From Antedon bifida (taxonomy: Eukaryota > Echinodermata > Crinoidea > Comatulida > Antedonidae), in NCBI GenBank assembly GCA_963402885.1, contig OY727098.1, positions 20,694,717 to 20,758,716 on the forward strand: DNA of 64,000 nucleotides. The letters run 5' to 3'. The translations under genes and the position numbers were made by a program. Below, piece after piece: positions 22,601 to 34,121 of this stretch (the stretch's first letter is position 1; every line of letters begins with the position of its first letter). The notes beneath the pieces were generated by a model that was given only the letters and a program-made list of their open reading frames with translations, was not told the DNA's origin and ran no database searches.

Positions 22601-25600
22601 TAATTAGATGTTCCCATTCATTGGACGGGAAAATGGCTACTAGTTTTATAATAATTGTTCCTTATAAAAGCTACACGTTCTATTTGTTTCTGTTTCCGAC
22701 TTGCTTGTTTTCGGGCATATGTTATTGTATCAGCAAAACATCGATTCAAGTCTTTCTCCTTTGGGGTAGGCTTTCCATATTTATAACACCAGTTTATAAT
22801 GTAGGCTGTAAAAGAAAATGGTTAAATCAAAACCAGTGTTGTATAGTAGCACGAGCCCCACACCATGACCCCAATCACCCATTGGTTTCATGTTATTTAA
22901 ATCAAATTGCTACACAATCTGATGATATTGTCACAACTTCATGCACACCTGTAGGAAATTCTCCACATGATTCTAGAAGCAACACAGAAATATACATGAT
23001 AAAGTGTGTCTATTCATTTCATACAGAAAATGACCAGGTTACATTGCCATTATTTTTTTCCCAATGTGTCAAGGCAGAAATCATAATAGCTAAACTTACA
23101 CCTAACCCTCTAAAAAATAATCTCTCTGACTATAAAAGATGACATCTTTCGAAGATGTTTAACACTAAACGTTCAGCCATTATAGTGGCTTGCAGAAATG
23201 ACAACAAATTTGATTTAAAAATATATTAAAATAATGCTGGCAAACATTTTAGTCATCACAATGTTTGAATACCAATAGAGCAATCAACAACTAAGCATTA
23301 TAGCATGGCAATGAACTTACTTTTTAGTGTTTGACAAACAGTAGTGTCAAGTGGAGGTTTTGTAGAGTGCCCTCTTCTAAGACCTAAACCTCCAGCATCC
23401 ATCAGTTGAGTTGGTGTGAATGTAGATCTGATAAGATTACGCAGAAGTTGTAACGGGTCATCTGTTGCTGATGACAGACTTTCCAGCAAGGCACTGCTTT
23501 CCAGGAATACAGGACAATCTTTAACTAGTTGGACCTGTTGTTGAGGCTAGAAAGAAATTTGAGAAATCAAGCCTCTCTAATAATCTCCTAATACTGGTTA
23601 CTATAAATACTATATCTGTTAGTGGTGTATTGTTAATTTTTAATTCAAGAAAACATGCACTGTGGCAAATATGGGAAAATAAATGCGTGTGTTGCTCACT
23701 GGGATTTCAATTTATTTTCTTATAATATAATTAAAATATCCATACTTCTAGTAGCCAATTAAATTAAGGCACAGTAATGCCACCCATGCACTACAGTAGT
23801 GTACTGTAGGGTCCCATCAAGACTGCAGTATACTTACTGGTGACGGACATAATGTTTCTATTACTGTATGTTCTTCTTCATAATTAGAGTTAATTGTCTT
23901 TCCATTCATTGTATCAATAACAGATTGAAAGTAGTTTAACACACCTTGATTAGGAACTGCAAGATAAAGTTTGAAATTAAAAGTCCAATTTTGAAAATAT
24001 CAGATTATGTAGTTAGTAGGTAACAGCTATATTTAAATCAATCAGACCGCGGTAAAAATAAAAATCATGATGGAGTCTTTCGTGTGAATTGGGTCTCCAC
24101 AAGGTTATAAAAAGTATCCAAACAGAATGGCACAGTTTAGGAATACATAGGTATACAAATGTCAGCTTAGTACTGTACTTTATATTACCTGGTACAGCTT
24201 CTTTTTTAGATTTCTTTAATTCTGCTTTTAGCTTCTGTATCTCCTTCTTTAAGACCAAGCAATTTGCGCAACAAGAATCAACATATTCCTTTTTTTTGCT
24301 CCTATTATCGTCATCAGTTTCTTCTTTTTCTTCATCCACATATGCAACTTCTAGTATCATATTCATATCCTCTTCGGCGTTTACCTTTTTTATAAATTCA
24401 TTTTCTTCACTATCTGAATCACTGTGTTCGCTTTGTTGAGGGCGATTTTGTGAAAGTATTGTTGTTGGTTCCTGTTTAATTAATTGACCCAGTCTGGTCC
24501 CCCCTAAATTTGTAAAAAATACAATGTAAAAAATAAAACACTTCATTTTACCCTGCCCCTCCCCCCCCATTCCCCTTCCCTGAAACATACAGGGTACAGT
24601 ACACTATCTGTATAATTGATCTTTCATTGCTATATAATGGTTTAGCCTATAGCCAAAGAACTTATAACACAAGAATCTCCTGTTCTTCAATTTGCATTCA
24701 AAACACAGCTGACAAAATCTTCACCAAATAATGCGTTAAATATATAGATTCCACAGAGTTTTTAGCCCTCTAACTAAGGCAGGTGCAAAAGGGAACTAGC
24801 CTACTAGCGGGCCTAGGCTACTTCAATTTCGGTGATTTCCTGCCTCGCAATTTTGAGAAATGATAAAATGATGCCTCGCATTTTTTGATGATGGTAAAAC
24901 GATGCCTCGCATAAATTTGTGACTTGCCGCGCATGCCTTGCTTGCCTCGCACTTTGTTACTACCCTATAATAGATATAACACAATTTTCATAGCAAATAC
25001 ATCTGGAGAATAAACAGGAAATTATAATTTTACCTAAGGAACATTCTGATTTCTCTCCTTTCTTTTCTGGCCTAGTAGCCTTTCTTCTCTTGTTACTATA
25101 TACTTCTGATTTATTACTTCTCTGACGCTTCATTCCATCGTCTGTAACTATATTTGTGGCTGAATCTTGGTAAATAATTCTTTCTTGTTCCATTTTCAAA
25201 ATATTGATCAGTTAGAATGCACAGGAAATGTGTTGTAATAATAATGGGAGCTTAAGTGAGACAGTTAACCAACCAACTGAGCTGATTTCCATCTGACTCA
25301 CACTATTGATTAACAATGAATGACCTTTGTGCTGCTTGTGCATGACCTCACATGGCCAACAAAATAAAATAAATAGTTTACTATCATTCAACTTAACATA
25401 ATACATATGAAATTTTTTTTTTTTACAATGTTAATATTTAAATCATTTTTTATAAGTTATTTCTTTTTTTACTTTTGTTTTTTTTTTAAATTATGGTTTA
25501 TTGGGTAATTTTTTTTTTTCAAACCAATTTTCAGTCAAAACAAATAATTTTTATGTCTTATTAATTTTTAAAAAAAATTCAATATTTTTTTAAGTCATAA

Positions 25601-28600
25601 CAAAATGTATATTTTTAAGAGATTTGTCACAAATATATATCTATATTATTTTCTTTTTTATAGTTTGGTGGATTTTCTTCCGACTCCTTAGCAGAAAGAA
25701 TCTTAGATGGAAAATGCTGTTTATTAATTACGGCAGGTTAGATTTGCATGGTCTCTTTTATAACTTTTATCACACTAACTAAATTATTTTATGAATTAAA
25801 GTATGTTTTTTATAAAAATAATGCAAAAAAAGGAGGAACAACATTTCTATTTCATCATGGGGTTGTTACAATATTTCTATTGTTATTTTTCTTTTAATTG
25901 AATTATTTTATTGTTTCAAAATTTTTTTTTTAATTGTTTTTGTTTCAGGAATACAATAATATATCTTTAAATGTCTTGGAATGGCCTTTTTTTTGGAGTA
26001 TTTTACTGTACAGTATAATAATTTTTTCAATTAGATGGCGTATACAGAGGCACAAAATTGGTAAATCTGAAAGATATCGCTGATGGCGCTCTTAAGATCT
26101 GTAAAGAGAAAAAGTTTGAGGTGAAAAAGACGATTGTGGTTTGCCATCTTGGACCAATGTCACCACCAAGTGATAAGAAAGTGTCATCACCAGCTGCAAA
26201 GAGACCATGCATGTCACTTGTTGTAAGTATCTGTGTCATATATTCATTCCAAGTTCTGTTTTTTAGCGATCATTTGCCACCCATACAGCATTTCTGTGCC
26301 AATATAGCCAAGGCTTGACAACTGTAAATCTGCCAGCCATCATTGGTTTTCAAGATTTTCATTTCAATCATGTTTAATGAATAAGAATATTGCAACAATA
26401 CTAAAACAATTTTGGCTTGTATATCCCAAATGCAATGCATGGATTGTAAAATGGTATTACTCTTTCTAAGCCATGACATTACTATCCAACTGGTGCTTGA
26501 GGATTACGGTATTGGCTTGGAAGACAATAGAGTATCTCTAGTTGTGCAATATGTATAATTTTAAATAAATTAGTTAGAGGAGAAAAAAAAGATTCAAATA
26601 TATAATATAACCACCTAAACATAATATGTGGAACTCCATACAATATTGCACAGTTTTAGAGGAGGTACCAAATCACTACTAGCCATGTCTCATAGGATTT
26701 TATTTTCCTGTGCCCTCTGCTAGACCACCTCCAGAATCATGGGATCTCTTCTTATGAGAAGTACTGTAATATTCCATAAATATTGTTTTTCATACTATGA
26801 ATTTCTTTTATTAGACTAACTTTGTTGAAGGTTCTGATCTATGGTACCATGATGTAATGTCAAATGCCAGCGAGGAGTGCAAACCAGAGTGGTTAGATGC
26901 TGAAGACCCTTTGTTTATGCTTTACACAAGGTGAGACAACCGTCAATATGAAACTTTCATTATTATACTTCAAGAACAGAAGTTGTAAGTAAAAAGTATC
27001 GCTCAACTTGGCTCCTCCAAAATTGTCATCAATATTTTATTCATCAATGTTGTCACCATTATCATCCCTATCTTCATTAACATTATTGAGCTGATCAGAA
27101 AGTAAGCCCTGCTTTGATATAATTTACGAATAATGGTTTGTTTTTTAATTTCAGTGGATCGACTGGAAAACCAAAAGGAGTGGTTCATACTCAAGCAGGC
27201 TATATGATGTATGCAGCTACGACATTCAAGTATGTTTTTGATTATCACGATGGAGATGTCTATTGGTGTACTGCTGACATTGGTTGGATAACTGGTCATT
27301 CCTACATCACCTATGGACCAATGGCGAATGGAGCCACAAGTGTACTGGTAAGAATAAAATTGTGAGATACCAAGGATAATTAATTGTTGATCTACTTTAA
27401 ATAGACCTCAAATAATATTTCCAGACATCTATACATGAACACATCTCATAACATCTGCCCCTATGGTATACAGTAACTCAAAATCCATAAATTATGCTTT
27501 ATCAGTCTATTTTGTGCCTAGGTTACCTGGATAAACCAACAGTAGCCTATGCTCTCCAGAGAGAGGGCTTAGATACGAAAAGTTACATTACTAGAGCACC
27601 CCTCTACCATAATGGACCAGTCCACATGAAAACAAATTTAAATATCGAATTATAGGATAAAAGTTTAACCCACAACCTGCATGTTGTTGAGAACTGTGCA
27701 TTTAACATCATTTATCATTTTCTGTAATGTAGTTTGAGGGCGTTCCGACGTACCCTGGACCAGAGCGGTGTTGGCAGGTTGTTGAGAAATACAAAGTCTC
27801 TAAATTCTATACAGCACCAACACTTATCAGAACTTTGATGAAATATGGAGATGAGCCCATCAAAAAGTGAGATTTCACACATTACATACAGTATTTTATT
27901 ATTAAATTATTTCTTCAATATTTGCTATTCTAATACATTTTTTCCATGTATTTTTTGTAGATATGATCGTAGTTCACTAAAAGTTCTTGGCTCGGTTGGA
28001 GAGCCTATAAACCCAGAGGCATGGCGTTTCTACTACAATAATATTGGCGAAAAGAAGTGCTCAATAGTGGACACATTCTGGCAGACTGAAACAGTAGGTC
28101 AAACATTAATTAGCTTAATTGCTTTCAGAGGTCAGTCGATTGACCAATTATAAACCCTATCACCTCAAATAATTTACTAAAATAGAAATTTTAATTTCCT
28201 TAAAATTACTATCTACTACTGTAGTAGCTATGCTTTTATTAATTTTAAATGCTTTTCAACATTAATTTTAAATGCTTTAAATTTCATTTCATTTACTCAT
28301 ATTATCATTTAAAATAATCTAATATGACACAACATAAGTAATTTTACCATTATTATTCAAAGTCGCTTGTCATTAATTTAAGCTTCGTTCCATTGTGGGA
28401 ACGAAGCTTAAAAGTGAAGTGATGTTTTGTTTTCTAGGGAGGTCATACTATGACACCATTACCAGGCTGTACACCAACAAAACCTGGTGCTGCTGTAAGT
28501 AATTTCAATAAAATGATCCTCTATTTTAAAGTGTATTACTACTGTTTTTTGTAGTTTATTATTCATATGCCTACAAATAAGATAGATAGCAGATTTCTCA

Positions 28601-31019
28601 ATATCATAGGTTTACTTATATATGAGAGAACGCCTATAAAAAGCAATTATATTGCCATTTTGTCTCTTACACATAATTATTCAACTTGTACCAACATAGT
28701 TGAATGTGTCTCTATACTACCTACTTATAGTCACTTGGAGAACTATGTAATGATGTGCAAGTCTGGAAGTCACACATACATGTACGTTAGCCTAGCAATA
28801 ACTATGCATAATATTTGTTTCAGACGTTTCCATTCTTTGGAATTGTGCCAGTACTGTTGGATGAAAATGGCAAAGTTATTGACGGTGTAGGAGAAGGATA
28901 TCTGGTTAGTTGTATTCAATACAATTAAAAAGGATTTAGTTGATGGTTGAATGTTTTACCTTTACGTAAATTTATATATAGATTTAAATAAAACACTGCT
29001 TTAGTTATGAAAAATCCACTGGCAAGGTTGTAACAAAAATGTATTTCAATGGTTCATTAAAACAAATGTAATAATAGGCAACATAACTAACAGTAGAAGC
29101 AGGAATGGCAAGAAATAGATCCAGCTAGAATAAGACAAGAGAATTTAACAGCTTGACGTAGTGTACGCAAGATGAGACAAAAACCACTGTTATGAAACAA
29201 AACTACAATGGACAGAAATACCCTTGTGACTGCTACCTTTTTAATTCTTTATATTTATACTGTACATTTACAGGTGTTTAAGCAGCCTTGGCCTGGTGTT
29301 ATGCGTACTATTTATGGAAATCATCCAAGATATGAAGAAACCTACTTTACTCAGTTTCCAGGGTATTACAAGACAGGGGATGGTAAATACGCTTGTTACA
29401 GACATTCTGTTAGATCTTCATCATTGAAGTTCCACAATAAACATATTTTTTTTCATCAGTTAAATAAAAGAAATAATTTTTTTGATGGTATAGAGTATCA
29501 CGGTGTGACGTCACAACGATAGAGGGCGCTGCATGGTTGCTAGCAAACCAAAAAATGCGTTCAACGCTACTATGTTGATAAACTGTAAAGATCTGTATTT
29601 CTATCAAATTATGTATCTTAGCTTGATTTTTTTTAACTTAAACTGTAGTTGAAGAATAAATAGATTATTAAAAACAAAAGTTAAATAAAAAAAAAATTGT
29701 TTGATGATATAAAAAGGAAAATTCAACCCCATAAATTATCTGGACTTTCAATACAAAAGTACAGTTGAATATAGAGACATTTAATTTTTTTATCCTAATG
29801 ATAATAAATAATAATAATTTTATTGTAGGAGCCAAACGTGACAAAGATGGTTATATATGGATCACAGGCCGCATAGATGACATGGTAAATGTATCTGGCC
29901 ATCTTCTCAGCACCGCTGCAGTTGAGTCAGCATTGGTGGAACACCCTAAAGTTGCCGAAGCGGCAGTCGTCAGTCTACCTCACAAAATCAAGGGAGAAAC
30001 ATGTTACTGTTTTGTTACTTTAATTGATGGCAATACCTTCAATAGTGAGCTAATCACAGAATTGAAACACTGTGGTAAGACACTATTCATATATAACACA
30101 GTAGAACATATACAAAAGCGACACCACTATGTCCCAATAATAGGTATATCCCCTTGATAGGGAGTAACCTCTTGATAGGGGGTGGGGGGAGGTATCCTCT
30201 TGATAAGGTTTGGCTATTCATTCATTCATCTTTTTATTTCGGAATATCATGGTGACATAATATTATATCCATAGCAAAAGAGAGAAAAAAAAAAATTCTT
30301 AATCTAACAGCTCATAGAACAAAAACAAAGATATGTAAATATATAAAGTCAATGCAACAAAGCATTCCATTGTATGTGCATTCTTGACACATTAAGAACG
30401 TGGCGATTAATGGCCATGATCAAAGAATTACTACTTGCGTTCACACGATTTTTAAAACTAAAAACAGATTTTCTAATGAACTCATCAAAGGATGGAACGT
30501 CATTTAAGACAAACATCATGCTTGCACTACAATGTCTAGGCTGCTTCAGCAGCAAACGTAAGGCATTGTTATAACATACTTTCAGTGATCTCAGAGTGCT
30601 CTTATTATATCTACACCATAAGGTTGAACACTATAATTTTGTTCATGTGAAAGAATACCTTTACTTAATAGGGTTCCCCTGAATCAGGCTGTTCCCTTGA
30701 AAATTGTGTCCCAAAGGATGTGTTCTACTATATGCTTTTTTTTAAAACACAATTTCATATATTTTTTTTATATTTAAAACCACATAAAACTATATATTTA
30801 ACTGTTTTAATTGTAGTGCGAACAAAGATTGGTCCATTTGCACAGCCAGAAGTTATCCAGAATGCTCCTGGTCTTCCCAAGACTCGATCGGGAAAGATTA
30901 TGCGCCGTATTCTCAGAAAAATTGCTGTAAACGATCGTGAATTTGGAGATGTGTCGACTATGGCTGATTCTTCAGTGATCGATGTCCTGTTTGCAAATCG
31001 ACCAACATCGACATCATAA
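19616..31019 (+). CDS. ACSS2: Acetyl-CoA synthetase, cytosolic ACSS2 type, 14 exons
   Basis: Exons: 19616-19920, 21161-21252, 21843-21946, 25664-25736, 26035-26222, 26815-26930, 27155-27347, 27733-27866, 27961-28093, 28438-28494, 28824-28904, 29274-29382, 29829-30074, 30817-31019. Phases close to a complete 677-aa protein, close to the length of vertebrate ACSS2. It makes acetyl-CoA from acetate, ATP and CoA through acetyl-AMP. Visible motifs: the N-terminal cap ([19 protein letters not shown]), the AMP-binding P-loop [11 protein letters not shown] near residues 290-300, [10 protein letters not shown] (the adenine site), [12 protein letters not shown] near 542 (hinge), and [11 protein letters not shown] with the catalytic Lys at about 637. 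No mitochondrial presequence is seen, which favours a cytosolic/nuclear form over ACSS1. Intron 3 (3.7 kb) contains an antisense gene. Confidence 0.96.
19937..20185. repeat. GGCCTA-rich cluster in ACSS2 intron 1
   Basis: Dense, irregular runs of TAGGCCTA, CTAGGCCTA and GCCTAGTTAGG. The octamer is self-complementary and also occurs singly throughout the window. The spacing is irregular, so this is a cluster and not a clean tandem array. Confidence 0.75.
20495..20510. repeat. 16-bp perfect palindrome, GC-rich
   Basis: GAGCGCGATCGCGCTC is its own reverse complement and stands out in AT-rich intron 1 of ACSS2. A partial copy (TCGCGCTCC) lies 30-40 bp downstream. Confidence 0.85.
22122..22445 (+). 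mobile_element. Complete MITE, about 320 bp, TTAA flanks
   Basis: Non-coding element with terminal inverted repeats: 5' AGATGTATTGTCCCC and 3' GGGGACAATACATCT, each flanked by TTAA, which fits a TTAA target duplication as made by piggyBac-type transposases. The interior is AT-rich with no open frame. Related copies lie at 2271-2642 (reverse) and 12470-12715. It is in ACSS2 intron 3, just beyond the 3' end of the nested gene. Confidence 0.85.
22618..25193 (-). CDS. BEN-domain-like nuclear protein nested antisense in ACSS2 intron 3
   Basis: Exons in transcript order: 25193-25034, 24503-24189, 23956-23838, 23546-23321, 22805-22618. Every splice site is GT-AG and phases close to 335 aa plus TGA. 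Residues 1-53 include a basic, nuclear-localisation-like patch ([16 protein letters not shown]). Residues about 54-130 are acidic and Ser-rich ([19 protein letters not shown]). A short coiled coil follows a CCxxC cluster ([19 protein letters not shown], near 137-155). Residues about 200-330 resemble a BEN domain: a helical block ([20 protein letters not shown]), then [20 protein letters not shown] and a basic C-terminal helix ([13 protein letters not shown]). BEN proteins bind DNA or chromatin and often repress transcription. The BEN call is by eye and needs a profile search; the gene model itself is strong. Confidence 0.8.
28377..28412. repeat. Perfect 15-bp inverted repeat (hairpin), ACSS2 intron 9
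   Basis: Arms TTTAAGCTTCGTTCC and GGAACGAAGCTTAAA pair perfectly around a 6-nt loop (ATTGTG). The right arm ends 25 bp upstream of exon 10 (28438), so in pre-mRNA a stable stem would sit in the branch-point/acceptor region. Confidence 0.9.
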
Positions 31020-34000
31020 GTAATAAGAGTAACTTCACAATAATTACTACAAGTTACATTCTTTTATTTTCATTGATTACAGTACAATTTTAGTAGTAAT
31101 TGAAGAGTAACTTTGGCGCGTATTTACACATGCCTTCTGTTGCAGCTGTAAAAATCAATATGGAGGTTTTATTTGTGACGACCATTGAACCTCAACACAG
31201 TGTTGACGTACAGATTCTTGTTTCAATTAATTGTAAAATAATGTGTCCTAGGTCGATTTGAAAGACTATGATTGACTTACTGGTCACGTAAATAAACTTT
31301 GATATTGATTCTTAGACTGTTTTCATATATTAGTACTTTATATAATTATATTTATTCAGAGGACCAATCATGTTGTACACAGATTTTTTTAAAATTTAGT
31401 TTACTTAATATTTTGTTTATTATAGTAGATGAAACGTCCTGGCTTTGTCACGTTACTAGGAATTGTCTCATTGCTGCAAACATGCCACTGCACAATACAA
31501 AGATCTCATTAATAAGAAACAATTTGAAGGCATGGGCTTTCAACATTTTGTAATCGTCGACCTTGCTATTTGATATGGTTTAGATAAATATTTATGCTGA
31601 CTACAAAAACATTGAGTAGGAACAATCATATTTATTCAAAAAAACTTGTTTATTAAGTTGTCACAGCAATAAGTTGTATGCGAATCATGGTCAAAAGAGT
31701 AATATTAAAATGTGATCATGAAAATTAATTAAACCAAAACATATAAAATAGACCCATCTACTGAAATGTATCTTGCACAGTAAGTTTCCAACCAAACCAC
31801 TGCCTAACATTCTCTGAACAAGAAAAACCCCAAATTCTTTCTTATTCAAATACAGGATGAAGTCAAGTAATGTTTATGATGTTATTTATATACTTATATG
31901 GTTGTTATTTATATTATTTACTAGGAGTTCTACTTATATAAATAATTATCATCATTGGCTTGATTTTCTGTTAAAGTATGGTTAAACGTCTACCCCAGAC
32001 TTACCAATTTATCTTCCCATTGTTCCAGACATTTCCCACCACCTATCTTTTCAATTTATCAACAACTATACGGCTAGATAATTTAATATTTTAGTAGTTT
32101 AGCAAATGTTATATAATTTTGTTTCAATTTTCTAGAAGAAGATAGTGTAGTATTGGTGATGGGTATAAACAAATGTTTTTTTTAATAATGAATTTGTATC
32201 ATTAATTGTTACCCATTCCTTTTCTTCAGTCTTTTACTGGTCTTGACAAATTGCGGATAATTGTGCTTTTAAATGCATCTTGACCAGCCTTCACATCTGT
32301 GACATTTTCAACTCTTTTTTGTATTGTAGCAAAATATTTGGTAGTTTATCAGTAATTTTTTTTCTGTATCTTCAATAACAGTATAAACATTTTGCAGGGA
32401 AACATGTTGTAGCATTTTCGTTTGTAATGATTGTCTAGTGAATAGTAGGTTTTGTAATCTCTCTATATATTAGGCGTGTGACAATAAACATTGAATTCAA
32501 CACAAATTATTAATCAAAATGTACTATTTATTTTATTTTCCAAATAACTGAGTACTGCAATATTGAAATAAATTTTGAAATAACCTCATTATGTTGTAAT
32601 CTTGATTATAATTCACATGCACGTTCAAACGCTTGATATAATAAGCTTTTATATATGCACGATCAACTGTCTGTTATCCGAGTGTTATTAACTATTGATA
32701 AACTAAAATTCTATACAGTTTTATCCTATATATATATATATTTATTATATGTCAAAATAAATTATGCCTTTTTCCTTATAATTATTATACAATTTTGGTG
32801 CTGCAGAATTTTCAAATGCTCACTAAAAATTTGCCAGTACACAGCATAATTATTCTAAATATATCCTTCATACAGTTTTTTTATTAGGTAATAATAACCT
32901 AATTATTATTAAACATTACTACTAAAACTATCGATAACTCTTAATAATATTTATTTTAATTACAAATTAGATCTCAAATATTCAATTAAAATATCAACAA
33001 GTAAAAAGATATTAAATAAAATTACTAAGTAGCATAATAAAATAGAATTAATCATATTGCTTTAAATAGAATAATTAAACATCCATGAATAAACTTTAAT
33101 GTCAACATTATTTTGTTTCTATTATTTAATGAATATGTAATAGGACAGAGAAAAGGTAATTAATAATTGAATATAATTTACAACAAATAGGAAAAAAGAA
33201 CTTAAATAGAACAAAAAGAAACAATAAAGTTCATTAAGATATAAACCAATAATAAAAACGATAAAATTGTTTTCACAAATATGGATGGTTATACATAATA
33301 GTAAAATAATAATGATTTACAAGTAATAATAGAAAGACTTTATAAATTTTTAATGTGTCATACTGCAATTCTATCTGCTTTCACTCATTAGATTTAGTGT
33401 ATTATAATTTAAAATATAGAAATAATAAAACATTTACAACTAGGCTACTACTTAATTACTTGATTATTCTCCACCTCAATGTCTTTTTTACATTTACAAT
33501 TTTATTCTATTTGTGTTGCAGCATCTGTTAACGAAAGGATTGATATTTGACTCAAGTTTGATCTAATTAACACAATATATTAACAAGACAATCTTGCCGA
33601 GATAGGAACCTCTAACAGTCCTTTGATCTTATGATTGGCTGTGATAAATTCATACTAGTTGCGGTTACAGCCGTTAATTTGCATCACATTTTAGCTATAT
33701 GTTTCATTGTGTTTATTTTTAGGAACATGAAGTTCTAATAGGTATTTAATATCCTATTGTTAAATTGCCTTGATGAATAACCATTGTATTTTTTGTATTC
33801 TATTAAAATTATAATTTAAGTCTGAAACAAAGGTCAATTATACAGTCTATCAAAAAAAATGTTTCAAATGAAAAATAACAATTGTCCAGACTTACTAGAA
33901 AACATCTATTCTATTGTCAGTAAGTTTAGAACCTTTCTTGATGAATTAAAGTAAATGCTATTCTTTAAATTTATATAGATCTAAATTTTCAAAAACATTT

Positions 34001-34121
34001 TGCACTTTTGAGATTTCTAAAACCAATTGTCTATCAAATAAAGAATCTTAACAACACTTCTCTTCAAATACATTACCAAAGTTAAGAGCAGTATATGATT
34101 GTGTTGGTCATAATTGCTACT
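31020..34121. other. Intergenic region between convergent ACSS2 and RNF213
   Basis: About 3.1 kb, very AT-rich. An AATAAA at 31291-31296 is the probable ACSS2 poly(A) signal. TTTATT strings near 33713 could serve the same role for the - strand RNF213. I see no coding exon, RNA gene or clear repeat in the remainder. Confidence 0.55.
31291..31296 (+). terminator. AATAAA poly(A) signal of ACSS2
   Basis: Canonical hexamer about 270 bp after the ACSS2 stop codon (31017-31019). Confidence 0.6.

Noticed and set aside
22558..23142. 194-codon + strand open frame
   Set aside because: It overlaps the last exon of the antisense BEN-like gene, lacks any domain, and sits inside an ACSS2 intron; the - strand exon has splice sites and phase support.
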